Source: Flavobacterium sp. (GTDB taxonomy: Bacteria; Bacteroidota; Bacteroidia; Flavobacteriales; Flavobacteriaceae). Taken from it: a DNA stretch of 64,000 nt. This document shows, piece after piece, positions 8,474 to 17,183 of this stretch. The stretch's first letter is position 1; each line of letters starts with the position of its first letter. The translations under genes and the position numbers were made by a program. The notes below the pieces were generated by a model. It worked only from the letters and a program-made list of their open reading frames with translations. It did no database searches and was not told where the DNA came from. Location of the stretch: positions 124,001 through 188,000 of the forward strand of contig JAIXSK010000030.1 of assembly GCA_027484725.1 (NCBI GenBank). Reading direction: 5' to 3'.

Positions 8474-10225
8474 ATGGAAAATATTGTAGTTTATCTACTC
8501 AAATCAAGTGCGCTGCTTGCGGTGTTCTACGGAGCTTATTGGCTGTTTTTGCGCAAAGAAACTTTTTTTAACAGCAACCGTTGGTTTTTATTGTTGGGCT
8601 TGGTGACTTCGGTGGTTTTGCCACTGGTGACTTTTAAGAAAATTGTTTGGGTAGAAGCCCAGCCGGATATCTATACTTTTTCGGAGCAAATTCCGGTGCA
8701 AACCGCCACGGAACCGCAAGGATTTGAAATCAACTGGTATTGGGTTTTGATAGGTGTTTATGCTGTAGGAATGCTGGTTTTGTTGCTAAAGTTCTTATTT
8801 GATTTCTGGCATTTAAGAGCCGTTTTGAAAGGTAAAACCATTGCGCAACAAGCGGGTTTCAAGTTGGTTGATGTAACTGAAAAAGTAGCGCCTTTCTCCT
8901 ACTTCAACTACATTGTTTATAATTCTGAATTGTTTGATCAGGCAGAACTCGCACACATACTCGCGCATGAAAAAGTGCATTGCGAGCAAAAACATTCCAT
9001 TGACGTATTGATGGCCCGGATTTTCTGTATTGCCTTTTGGTATCATCCGGTGGTGTGGCTTTACAAAAAAGCAATGTTGCAAAATCTAGAGTTCATTGCA
9101 GACAGCGAAGCCTTGAAACAAATTGAAGACAAAAAATCGTATCAAATTACTTTATTAAAAGCTACTACACACCAAAACTGTGTAGCCATTACCAATCCTT
9201 TTTATCAATCATTAATCAAAAAACGAATTGTTATGCTGAACACAAATCAATCAAAAAAGAGAAATTCTTGGAAGTATTTCATTGTAATTCCGGCGCTTTT
9301 GGCCTTCTTGCTTTATTTTCAGACCAAAATCATTGCCCAAGAAAAACACGTTATCATTAGTAAAGGTGAACCCAAAGTATCGGTTGTGATTGACAAAAAC
9401 ACCACCGATGAGCAGCTTAAAAAAGAAGCTGAACGTCTTAAAAAAGAGCACAATGTAAAGCTCAAATTTTCAAAAGTAAAACGCAATTCAGCTGGTGAAA
9501 TTACTGGTATTAAAGTAGAATACAACGACGGAAAAGGCTCAAAAGGAACTTCACAATACAACGGTGATGAAGCTATTGAACCGATTCAGATTTATCAGAA
9601 TGAAAAAGGCGGGTTTACCATGGGCACCGGCAAAACAGAGCGTCGCTATGCTTACGCTTACCACATCAACGAAGACGGAAATTTGGATGCTTCTGACAAC
9701 GAAGACAATGAAGATGTGGTGGTTGAAATTGAAGCGCCTGAGGCACCTGAAGCACCCGAAGCGCCAGAAGCAGCTGAGCCGGCTGATGTTCCGAATCGTC
9801 CGGCTGCACCGGCTAAAATCAGTAAAAAAATCATTATTAAAGGCGATAAAAAAGACAAAGCAGCAATGCGGGTTATTGTGAACGGTGAAAGTATTGATAT
9901 TGATCCGGATAAAATCATTGCTGAATTAGACCCAATCATTATTCAATCATTATCTAATTTAGATGACATACACTTGGATATAGATAGTAAAGACATCAAT
10001 AAAATAACGCGTGATGCCATGAGACAAGCGCGCGATGCCATGAAACGCTCTCGGGTTGAGATAAGAAAATCAATGGATGAACGCCAAGCATCAGAAGAAG
10101 ATTTAGCCAGTGCCAAAAAAGAAATAGAAGCTGCACGCGAAGAAATCAAGCAAGCGCGCTTAGAATTAGAAAAATCCAGAGCAGAGCTTGAAAAACTCAG
10201 AACCGAAAGCAAAAAGAAAAAGTAA
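8474..10225 (+). CDS. M56 family membrane metallopeptidase (BlaR1-like sensor)
   Basis: 583 residues. Four membrane helices in the first ~310 residues enclose the zinc site HILAHEKVHCEQKHS (HExxH) with the third ligand region LEFIADSEAL. A membrane segment (YFIVIPALLAFLLYF) is followed by a large extracytoplasmic part with no penicillin-binding domain. That part has an EAPEAPEAPEAPEA low-complexity stretch (about residue 420) and a charged C-terminal coiled coil (AREEIKQARLELEKSRAELEKL). It probably cleaves the BlaI-type repressor upstream on receiving an envelope signal. The start at 8474 (MENIVVYLLKS) is preferred to a frame start at 8447 that lies inside blaI. Confidence 0.87.
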   Translation: MENIVVYLLKSSALLAVFYGAYWLFLRKETFFNSNRWFLLLGLVTSVVLPLVTFKKIVWVEAQPDIYTFSEQIPVQTATEPQGFEINWYWVLIGVYAVGMLVLLLKFLFDFWHLRAVLKGKTIAQQAGFKLVDVTEKVAPFSYFNYIVYNSELFDQAELAHILAHEKVHCEQKHSIDVLMARIFCIAFWYHPVVWLYKKAMLQNLEFIADSEALKQIEDKKSYQITLLKATTHQNCVAITNPFYQSLIKKRIVMLNTNQSKKRNSWKYFIVIPALLAFLLYFQTKIIAQEKHVIISKGEPKVSVVIDKNTTDEQLKKEAERLKKEHNVKLKFSKVKRNSAGEITGIKVEYNDGKGSKGTSQYNGDEAIEPIQIYQNEKGGFTMGTGKTERRYAYAYHINEDGNLDASDNEDNEDVVVEIEAPEAPEAPEAPEAAEPADVPNRPAAPAKISKKIIIKGDKKDKAAMRVIVNGESIDIDPDKIIAELDPIIIQSLSNLDDIHLDIDSKDINKITRDAMRQARDAMKRSRVEIRKSMDERQASEEDLASAKKEIEAAREEIKQARLELEKSRAELEKLRTESKKKK

Positions 10226-10231
10226 TCTATG

Positions 10232-10258
10232 AAGACTGCCCAAGTGGCGGTCTTTTTT
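10232..10258 (+). terminator. Rho-independent terminator of blaI-M56
   Basis: AAGACTGCC, loop CAAGT, GGCGGTCTT (one T-G pair), then a T run. The ATG at 10229 sits at its foot and is not a gene start. Confidence 0.8.
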
Positions 10259-10265
10259 ATCTTTG
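10258..10265 (+). promoter_or_regulatory. Promoter -7 box of the 48-codon gene
   Basis: TATCTTTG, a full TAnnTTTG match, 14 bases before the ATG at 10280 and directly behind the terminator. Confidence 0.5.
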
Positions 10266-10279
10266 TTGAAATTAATTTT

Positions 10280-10426
10280 ATGTTTCAGGTTTTAGCTCAG
10301 ATCAACAAACTTGTGTTGCCAAGTTTTACCAAACAGCAACTCGATATGGCCAAAGCCAAGAAATGGCAGCTGGCTATTATTGCTTGGCGGTATTATGTAA
10401 CCATTCGGGCTATAGATAAACATTGA
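10280..10426 (+). CDS. Small conserved flavobacterial protein (48 aa)
   Basis: 48 residues, basic: MFQVLAQINKLVLPSF, then TKQQLDMAKAKKWQLAII, ending WRYYVTIRAIDKH. From memory, proteins with this pattern (LNKLLLPSxTKKxLDLxKAxKFQxAxxGWRxxVTxxALD) occur across Flavobacterium and are sometimes labelled SsrA-binding protein, a name I consider unsupported. It has its own -7 box and terminator, so it is a monocistronic gene. The start at 10280 follows from the promoter position. Function unknown. Confidence 0.7.
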   Translation: MFQVLAQINKLVLPSFTKQQLDMAKAKKWQLAIIAWRYYVTIRAIDKH

Positions 10427-10446
10427 AATACTGATTTTCAGAAAAA

Positions 10447-10488
10447 AAATCTCGAAAACCATTCATGAATTGTGTTTCGGGATTTTTT
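10447..10488 (+). terminator. Terminator of the 48-codon gene
   Basis: AAATCTCGAAA pairs with TTTCGGGATTT (one wobble) across a 17-base loop and is followed by seven T. Confidence 0.7.
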
Positions 10489-10640
10489 TATTTCTGGCCT
10501 ACGGGATTGTATTTCCGGAATAAACGGCCATATTTTACTTTGAACTTCTACAACTGCTTTTGGAGGTTGATGGCCAACATGCAAAGAAGTTTTTGCTACA
10601 ATACATTTAATCCGTACTAAAATTTCATTCGCCTATAGTA

Positions 10641-10694
10641 AACGCCCATACATCGAAATTTAATGATTTCCGGATGCACCTCGCTGTAAGTTTG
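10641..10694 (+). promoter_or_regulatory. EPS promoter 1 with shared upstream element
   Basis: -7 box TAAGTTTG at 10687-10694, 20 bases before ugd. CGAAAT starts at 10654, exactly 33 bp before the -7 box, with AACG at 10641. The same arrangement occurs at 14689-14742 and 20031-20085. There is no TTTG -33 box, so an activator site is likely. Confidence 0.65.
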
Positions 10695-10714
10695 CCTCAC
10701 AAAATTTATAGATT

Positions 10715-12079
10715 ATGAAAATAACAATTGTAGGAAGTGGATACGTTGGGCTGGTAACCGGAGCCTGTTTTTCAGAAGTAGGCATTGATGTTCAATGTGT
10801 TGATGTTGATCAACTGAAGATTGACAATTTAAAAAAAGGAATTATTCCGATCTATGAACCTGGTTTAGAAAAAATGATTACCAGAAACATGGAAAAAGGC
10901 AGATTACAATTTACAACAAAGCTGTCAGAGGCGCTCCAAGGTTCTGATGTGGTATTTATCTCAGTAGGAACGCCGCCTGATGAAGACGGAAGTGCTGATT
11001 TAAAATATGTACTGCAAGTAGCCCGCGACTGTGGTAAACACATGAACGATTATACATTGGTAGTTACCAAAAGTACGGTTCCTGTTGGGACTTCTAAAAA
11101 AGTGAAAGAGGCCATTGCAGAAGAATTGACCAAAAGGCAAGTCAAGATTCCATTTGATGTGGCTTCGAATCCTGAATTTCTGAAAGAAGGCGCTGCCATT
11201 GATGATTTCTTAAAGCCCGACAGAATTGTCGTAGGCACAGAGAGTTCGAGAGCCAAAGAACTACTCACAAATCTATACAAACCATTTACCCTGAACGGTC
11301 ATCCAATCATTTTTATGGATATCGTTTCTGCAGAAATGACCAAATACGCCGCCAATGCGATGTTGGCTACTAAAATTAGCTTTATTAATGACATCGCCAA
11401 TCTTTGCGAAATTGTTGGGGCCGACATCAATCATGTTAGAAAAGGAATAGGCTCAGATGCCAGAATTGGAAATAAATTTATTTATCCGGGCATTGGTTAT
11501 GGAGGCTCATGCTTTCCGAAAGATGTGCAAGCCTTGATCAGAACTGCCAAAGAAAACGATTATGATTTGCAGGTTTTAAAAGCTGTCGAGGCGGTAAATC
11601 AGCATCAAAAATCGGTGTTATTTACTAAAATTCTAAACTATTTCAACGGTGATTTGAAAGGGAAAACAGTGGCCATTTGGGGCTTGTCGTTCAAACCGCA
11701 AACCGATGATATGCGTGAAGCACCGTCATTGGAAATCGTGACCAAACTTCTTGAAGCCGGCGCTCATGTAAAAGCCTACGATCCGGTTGCAATTACTGAG
11801 GCTAAGCATCATTTCGGCAATACCATCTCGTACTATACCGACCAATATGAAGCGCTCATTGATGCCGATTGTTTGGCTGTATTAACCGAATGGCCGGAAT
11901 TCAAAATCCCGAATCTTAACATCATTGGCAAATTACTCAATACCGCAACCATTTTTGACGGTAGAAATATTTATGACGCCAGCGAAATGAAGAAAAACGG
12001 TTTCGAATATTTCTGTATTGGTGTTCAAACAACCAACCCTGTTTTGAAACCAGAACTAGAAGCTGCTTTGCTGAATTAA
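10715..12079 (+). CDS. ugd: UDP-glucose 6-dehydrogenase
   Basis: 454 residues, full length. N-terminal NAD-binding [45 protein letters not shown] and [23 protein letters not shown]; the catalytic loop [16 protein letters not shown] contains the nucleophilic Cys. The C-terminal domain has [17 protein letters not shown]. It oxidises UDP-glucose to UDP-glucuronate, a precursor for acidic exopolysaccharide. First gene of the EPS locus. A GDP-mannose substrate is less likely because of the GYGGSC loop. Confidence 0.92.
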   Translation: MKITIVGSGYVGLVTGACFSEVGIDVQCVDVDQLKIDNLKKGIIPIYEPGLEKMITRNMEKGRLQFTTKLSEALQGSDVVFISVGTPPDEDGSADLKYVLQVARDCGKHMNDYTLVVTKSTVPVGTSKKVKEAIAEELTKRQVKIPFDVASNPEFLKEGAAIDDFLKPDRIVVGTESSRAKELLTNLYKPFTLNGHPIIFMDIVSAEMTKYAANAMLATKISFINDIANLCEIVGADINHVRKGIGSDARIGNKFIYPGIGYGGSCFPKDVQALIRTAKENDYDLQVLKAVEAVNQHQKSVLFTKILNYFNGDLKGKTVAIWGLSFKPQTDDMREAPSLEIVTKLLEAGAHVKAYDPVAITEAKHHFGNTISYYTDQYEALIDADCLAVLTEWPEFKIPNLNIIGKLLNTATIFDGRNIYDASEMKKNGFEYFCIGVQTTNPVLKPELEAALLN

Positions 12080-12110
12080 TGAGCAGCCTCAAATCATATC
12101 CAATAAAATC

Positions 12111-12497
12111 ATGAAGAAAAAAATTTTAGTAGTAGATGACGAGCGCACTACCTGTGCTTTATTAGAGAATTTCCTTTCACCAGATTACCATGTGGTAACC
12201 AAGAACTCAGGCATGGAAGCACTGCTCTGGCTTGAAAACAATTTGCCCGACTTAATTATCAGCGATATCCAAATGGCTAAAATGAGTGGCTTTGAATTTT
12301 TGAAAGAAGTTCGGTTGATGGGTTTTACCAAACATACGCCCGTAGTATTACTCTCAGGGAATAAAGAAAGTAAAGAACGCATTAAAGGTTATCAATTGGG
12401 TGCTCAGGATTACCTCACCAAACCTTTTAATCCTGAGGAACTCAAGGAAATCACCCGGAAAAATTTGTTTCCAATTCACTACGCAAGTACTTGGTAA
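12111..12497 (+). CDS. Single-domain response regulator (CheY-like)
   Basis: 128 residues, receiver domain only. The acidic pocket (VVDDE, D9/D10), the phospho-acceptor D52 in IISDIQM, the Ser in VVLLSGN and the Lys in YLTKPF are all present, so it should be phosphorylatable. It lies between ugd and a sugar transferase that carries a degenerate receiver. It may act on that protein, or on EPS production, by protein contact. No kinase gene is adjacent. Confidence 0.9.
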   Translation: MKKKILVVDDERTTCALLENFLSPDYHVVTKNSGMEALLWLENNLPDLIISDIQMAKMSGFEFLKEVRLMGFTKHTPVVLLSGNKESKERIKGYQLGAQDYLTKPFNPEELKEITRKNLFPIHYASTW

Positions 12498-12535
12498 CCT
12501 CTAAAGTATTTGATTAAAAACTCAAATTTCACAAC

Positions 12536-13723
12536 ATGACCATACTTTACATAGGAACATCGGCTGAAACATACAAGCAAGCTGCTCAGAACAGAAATGC
12601 AAATCTATTGGCCGTACAAAATAGTGTTGAGTGCTTACAAATACTCAAAAACCAGAATGATATTGATGTGATTATTTGCGCTTATCATTTGCCCGGCAAT
12701 ACCGGATTGTATTTATTCGACGTACTTAAAGACGCAGCTGTTTTAAAAGATCGGGCTTTTATATTGGTTTCTGATGAGTACAACAGCGCGCTTTTCGCAG
12801 AAGCTTTTGCAAAAGGCATCAATGATTACTTTGTTGCTGCCAGTACATCGGTAGATCAAATCATTGAAAGAGCGCAATCATTGCATCAATTAAAAAAGTT
12901 AAACACAGCGGGTTTTGATGATTCAGTTCTACAAGAAAGGTACAAATTACCGCTGTCCAAAAGGGTTTTTGATGTTTTTTTTGCTTCTTCAGTGTTGATT
13001 TTTATCGCGCCCATATTGCTGTTGATTATGTTGGCCATCAGACTGGAGTCAAAAGGAAAAGTCTATTACATTTCTAAACGAGTAGGCCGAAAAACTTTTG
13101 ATTTTTACAAACTCCGCTCGATGCGTTCGGGTTCTGATGCCTTGATCAAACAATTGGCACAAGAGAAGAATCAGTACAGCAAAGCCGCTTCTATTCCAAC
13201 CATCGACTTTGACGCACCTTGCCCTAAATGCAGTGCGCTGCCCGATGGAACAACCTGCTCACCACAACTGCATTTTGACACAAAAGCAATATGTGATTCA
13301 TGGTACAACACCCAAAAAAATCAAATCGAGGCCATGAACTCGACTTTTATAAAAATCGCCAACGACCCGCGAATTACCAGGATTGGAAAATTAATCAGAA
13401 ATACCAGTATTGATGAGCTACCACAATTAATTAATGTCATTAAAGGCGACATGTCTATTGTAGGAAATAGGCCGCTTCCGGTATATGAAGCGGAATTGCT
13501 CACCAAAGATACCCTGTCGAAAAGGTTTTTAGCGCCTGCTGGTATTACGGGTTTGTGGCAAGTAGAATTAAGAGGACGCGGTGGTGAAATGTCTGAAGAA
13601 GAACGCATGCGTCTGGACAATGAATACGCCGATCATTTTACGGGCAACAACTATTCTTTTTGGTACGATATGAAATTAATCTTAAGAACCTTTCCGGGTT
13701 TAATTCAAAAAAGTACGGTGTAA
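12536..13723 (+). CDS. Pseudo-receiver / polyprenyl-phosphate sugar-1-phosphate transferase fusion
   Basis: 395 residues. Residues 1-120 have a receiver-like fold, but the acceptor Asp is Ala (IICAYHLP, A49), the acidic pair is Gly-Thr and the KP Lys is missing. From about residue 140 follows a bacterial sugar transferase: LSKRVFDVFFASSVLIFIAPILLL (membrane hairpin), GKVYYISKRVGRKTFDFYKLRSM, DPRITRIGKLIRNTSIDELPQLINVIKGDMSIVGNRP and AGITGLWQV. This enzyme would prime EPS repeat units on undecaprenyl phosphate. About 60 residues with four Cys (CPKC...C...C) are inserted after KLRSMRSGSD. It is co-transcribed with the intact receiver upstream. Confidence 0.88.
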   Translation: MTILYIGTSAETYKQAAQNRNANLLAVQNSVECLQILKNQNDIDVIICAYHLPGNTGLYLFDVLKDAAVLKDRAFILVSDEYNSALFAEAFAKGINDYFVAASTSVDQIIERAQSLHQLKKLNTAGFDDSVLQERYKLPLSKRVFDVFFASSVLIFIAPILLLIMLAIRLESKGKVYYISKRVGRKTFDFYKLRSMRSGSDALIKQLAQEKNQYSKAASIPTIDFDAPCPKCSALPDGTTCSPQLHFDTKAICDSWYNTQKNQIEAMNSTFIKIANDPRITRIGKLIRNTSIDELPQLINVIKGDMSIVGNRPLPVYEAELLTKDTLSKRFLAPAGITGLWQVELRGRGGEMSEEERMRLDNEYADHFTGNNYSFWYDMKLILRTFPGLIQKSTV

Positions 13724-13740
13724 TTTAAAAATCATAAACA

Positions 13741-14475
13741 ATGAAAACAATCTCTAAAATAACGTTTATCCTCTGTTTAGTAGTCTTTCAAATTGCGCAG
13801 GTAAAAGCCCAAAACAATAATGAAGAGGAACCAAAAACTTCTCAAACAAAACTAATCATTCCCAGTCTTAAGGTACTCATAGATTCTGCACTTGTCAATA
13901 ATGGCATGGTAAATTACAGAAGATTGGAGATTGACGCCAAAGATTGCAATCTTAAAAGTAAGCGACAATATTGGACCCGAAACTTTGGTATACAAGCAGA
14001 TACCGGATACGGAACCTTCAATAATTTATCTACTGTGAACGGAGACAACTCTAGTGTTAATTTGTCCAGCAATACCCAACAAGTAAATTACAACGTGGGG
14101 CTTTACTTAAAAATTCCTGTTTTTGATGTGATCAATCGCAAGTCGCAAATTAAGCAAGCCAAATCAGAACTGGAGCAAGCCAAAAGTCTGGCAAAATCAC
14201 AAGAAGATGAACTAACACAAGCTGTAATACGCAACTATCAAGATTTATTACTCAAAGAAAATTTGCTCGAATTGCGCGCCTCAAACCTAGGAAATGCAAG
14301 AGTAAATATGGAAATGATTGAACGAGAATTCAGAAATGGTTTGATACCGGTTACAGAATATGTAAGAATCTCAGATATGACCTCAAGAATTACCGCCGAA
14401 TTTGAGCAGGCAAAATCAGAATTTTTAACCTCAAAAAAACTATTAGAAAATTTAACCGGCATTGAAATTCACTAA
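13741..14475 (+). CDS. Short TolC-like outer membrane protein
   Basis: 244 residues, about half the usual TolC length. A signal peptide (MKTISKITFILCLVVFQIAQVKAQ) is followed by one TolC-type repeat: VLIDSALVNNGMVNYRRLEIDA, a beta part (NVGLYLKIPVFD), then two long helices ending FLTSKKLLENLTGIEIH, typical of the family C-terminus. A terminator follows directly, so the gene is complete and not cut by a frameshift. It may form the outer-membrane or periplasmic duct for EPS, since no Wza-type export protein is seen in the locus. Last gene of the first EPS transcript. Confidence 0.75.
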   Translation: MKTISKITFILCLVVFQIAQVKAQNNNEEEPKTSQTKLIIPSLKVLIDSALVNNGMVNYRRLEIDAKDCNLKSKRQYWTRNFGIQADTGYGTFNNLSTVNGDNSSVNLSSNTQQVNYNVGLYLKIPVFDVINRKSQIKQAKSELEQAKSLAKSQEDELTQAVIRNYQDLLLKENLLELRASNLGNARVNMEMIEREFRNGLIPVTEYVRISDMTSRITAEFEQAKSEFLTSKKLLENLTGIEIH

Positions 14476-14511
14476 CATTTAACCTAAATTTTTTTATGGC
14501 TCATAGTCACC

Positions 14512-14540
14512 AAAGGTTTATTTGCGAATAAGCCTTTTTT
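14512..14540 (+). terminator. Terminator of the ugd-TolC operon
   Basis: AAAGGTTTATT pairs with AATAAGCCTTT across a four-base loop and is followed by T residues. Confidence 0.75.
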
Positions 14541-14688
14541 ATTGGTCATAAGCAGCTCCGACAGATGCTCTTTCAATTCTTTTTGTCAGAGATAAATGAT
14601 TCGTGAACAACCGAGAAGAATCATTCAAAAAATTTCATTGCTAGACTTTAGCGCTTAGTCAGCACTAAATATCCATTCGACGACAGAT
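14541..14688. other. Intergenic stretch before the second EPS transcript
   Basis: Part of the 339-base gap 14476-14814. No frame, strong hairpin or repeat was seen here; it lies between a terminator and the second EPS promoter. Confidence 0.5.
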
Positions 14689-14742
14689 AACGCCAGCCCA
14701 ACGAAATATAGGCTACTAGCCCTTTGACTGTTGGTAATTTTG
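14689..14742 (+). promoter_or_regulatory. EPS promoter 2 with shared upstream element
   Basis: -7 box TAATTTTG at 14735-14742; CGAAAT at 14702-14707, exactly 33 bp before it; AACG at 14689. It drives the Wzc-Wzx-Wzy transcript. The leader is about 65 bases. Confidence 0.65.
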
Positions 14743-14814
14743 GATCGTAAAAATAAAACAACACCATTAAAATAGGCGGCAAGTCAATCAATAAAAAATC
14801 TTAATAACTCTGGT

Positions 14815-17181
14815 ATGAAACTCATAGAATTTATCAAATTAATCTTAAAACATAAGGTAGCTTTTATCGTGATTCCTGTTTTTGTGGGAATAATAGCAGT
14901 TTTGTTAACCATTAACCCAAAGCTGAGTTATTCGTCTCAAACCAAACTTTACACTGGTTTGGCCACAGGTTCATCGATAGAAATGGATAAATCATTTAAC
15001 TACTTTGCCACCAATATCGCCTTTGACAATCTCATTACTATTATCAACTCCAGAGAAACTCAGGAAGAAGTGGCCATACGCTTATTGAGCCAGCATTTAC
15101 TGCTCAGCAAGCCCAACAGCAAGTTTATTTCTGATAAAACTTTTGAGGATCTAAAAGCCGATATACCTAAAGAAATCTACCGCTATGTTATAAAATCGCA
15201 CGGCCAATCCAACACTACTCCATCTGATTCTTTGGCTGTGAATACGGTACCCGACAAGGTCAGCAGAGCCGATTATGAGCAAACCGTAGCCAATTTGATG
15301 AATTTGATGAAGAGCAACAACACCAATTTTGTGTATTCTTTGTTAAACTTTGAGCATCCGTATTATTCGTTAGAGGCCATCTCAAAAATAAAGGCGACCC
15401 GCATAGCCAATAGCGATTTAGTTGAGTTGAGTTATGAAACCGAAGATCCCGGAATTTGCCAGCAAACACTTGCGATTTTCAATGAAGTTTGCATCCGGAA
15501 ATACAAAAACCTAAAAGAAAGCGGGTCTGATGATGTCATCAAATATTTTGAAACCCAACTGAATCAATCGGCCAATAAATTAAAAAATATTGAAGATGTT
15601 CTATTAAAATTTAACCAAGAAAACGGCATTATCAATTATTACGAGCAAAGTAAGGCGGTGGCCAATGTCAAAGAAGACATGGATGTAGAATACAGTAAAA
15701 AAAGAGCCGAATTAGCCGGTTCTGAAGCATCTGCAAAAAAATTACAGCAAAAACTCGAAATACAAGAATTGGTTCAGGAAAAAAGCAATCGCCTGCTCGA
15801 AAACAAAAAGAGTCTGGGCGAACTGAACTATGAAATTGTCATGCGTGAAGCAAAAGCAGACAATGCTGAAAAATCGACCAAATTAGAGGCGCTCAAAAAA
15901 CAAGCGGCCCAACTTCAGAACGAAATTAAATCGAGTGTATCAAAATTGTATAGCTTCCAAAATTCGGTTGAGGGCGTGCCCACGGCAAAAATATTACCTG
16001 AGTGGGTAGATCATGTTGTAGAAACCGAAAACCTTAAAGCCAAACTCAAGGTAATGGACAAGCGCAACGAAGAATTTGAGCAACAGTATGCCAAATACGC
16101 CCCAGCAGGCGCTAATCTTAAAAAGATTGAACGGCAAATCAATGAAGCTGAACAGGAATATTTAGAAATTCTGCATGGTTTGAATTTGGCCAAATTAAAA
16201 TTTCAGGATACGCAACTCTCCAGCAACTTGAAAGCAGTTGATCCGCCCTATTTTCCGTTAAAACCAATTCCTTCCAAACGAAAAATAATCGTGATTGCCT
16301 TAGTTTTCTTGAGCATCATTCTGTTGCTGGGAAGTATCTTATTGATGGAATTTTTTGACAATACCCTAAAAAACATAAGCCGTGCGGAAGACCAACTCAA
16401 AATTCCAGCGCTGGGAATGCTCTCTAAAGTATTTAAAACAAACAACGAAATAGACTTGGTTAGCATTCAAGACAGGCTCGTGGAACTGGCCATTCAAAAT
16501 CTGAATCGCACCCTTAAAACGCAACAAACCGCAGGCAAACCACAGGTGATAACCCTATTGAGCACCCAGAAAAATGAAGGAAAAACAGTAATAGCCGCCA
16601 ATTTGGCGAAGAAACTCAAGTATGCCGGCAAATCAGTGGTGGTGCTGAACCATTCCGATGATTGCAAACCGGTAACAGGCAGCAAAAAATTTCCATTATT
16701 GAGTCGTATTTTAGGGTATGAAGATCCGCGAATAGATTACGATCATCCTTTTTTAGCAAACCCGAACACTTATCTGGACTCTGGAGCATATTTAAAATAT
16801 GAGGTTGACAGATCATTTTACAGTGCAAAGAACTGTAACGAACTGACAATCAAAGCAAGCAGCATCCCTGAAAAAAACCTTGATTATGTAATCATTGAAT
16901 TGCCTAACATCCTCGACACTAATTATCCGGCAGATTTAATCATGGCGTCAGACTTGGTGGTGCTCGTTTGTAGGTCTAACAGATTGTGGTCTAAGGCCGA
17001 TGATAATTTACTCAACAACATCAAAGAGCTCGCAAATTCAAAACTTCAGTTCATCATTAATGGTGTTGCCTTGGATGAAGTCGAGTCGCTCTTGGGCGAA
17101 CTTCCTAAAAAACGATCGAAAGCCCGAAGCAAGATCAAAAATATTCTTCGCTTTCAGTTTCATTTAAAAAATCACATCTAA
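14815..17181 (+). CDS. Wzc/GumC-like polysaccharide co-polymerase
   Basis: 788 residues. An N-terminal Wzz segment (LIEFIKLILKHKVAFIVIPVFVGIIAVLL) and a second membrane helix near residue 490 (IIVIALVFLSIILLLGSILL) flank a long periplasmic coiled coil. The cytoplasmic BY-kinase-like domain has a P-loop (STQKNEGKTVIAANLA, about residue 585). Walker A' is VVVLNHSDD instead of an Asp-rich LLIDxDxR, Walker B is VIIELPN, and there is no Tyr cluster at the C-terminus (it ends FHLKNHI). It probably sets chain length in Wzy-type EPS assembly but is unlikely to be an active tyrosine kinase. Followed two bases later by the flippase gene. Confidence 0.85.
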   Translation: MKLIEFIKLILKHKVAFIVIPVFVGIIAVLLTINPKLSYSSQTKLYTGLATGSSIEMDKSFNYFATNIAFDNLITIINSRETQEEVAIRLLSQHLLLSKPNSKFISDKTFEDLKADIPKEIYRYVIKSHGQSNTTPSDSLAVNTVPDKVSRADYEQTVANLMNLMKSNNTNFVYSLLNFEHPYYSLEAISKIKATRIANSDLVELSYETEDPGICQQTLAIFNEVCIRKYKNLKESGSDDVIKYFETQLNQSANKLKNIEDVLLKFNQENGIINYYEQSKAVANVKEDMDVEYSKKRAELAGSEASAKKLQQKLEIQELVQEKSNRLLENKKSLGELNYEIVMREAKADNAEKSTKLEALKKQAAQLQNEIKSSVSKLYSFQNSVEGVPTAKILPEWVDHVVETENLKAKLKVMDKRNEEFEQQYAKYAPAGANLKKIERQINEAEQEYLEILHGLNLAKLKFQDTQLSSNLKAVDPPYFPLKPIPSKRKIIVIALVFLSIILLLGSILLMEFFDNTLKNISRAEDQLKIPALGMLSKVFKTNNEIDLVSIQDRLVELAIQNLNRTLKTQQTAGKPQVITLLSTQKNEGKTVIAANLAKKLKYAGKSVVVLNHSDDCKPVTGSKKFPLLSRILGYEDPRIDYDHPFLANPNTYLDSGAYLKYEVDRSFYSAKNCNELTIKASSIPEKNLDYVIIELPNILDTNYPADLIMASDLVVLVCRSNRLWSKADDNLLNNIKELANSKLQFIINGVALDEVESLLGELPKKRSKARSKIKNILRFQFHLKNHI

Positions 17182-17183
17182 TA

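Noticed and set aside
9658..9939. Minus-strand frame with Gly-Ala-Ser repeats
   Set aside because: It is the antisense of the EAP low-complexity stretch of the M56 protein.
10229..10426. Longer form of the 48-codon gene
   Set aside because: The extra 17 codons lie in the blaI-M56 terminator and the gene's own promoter.
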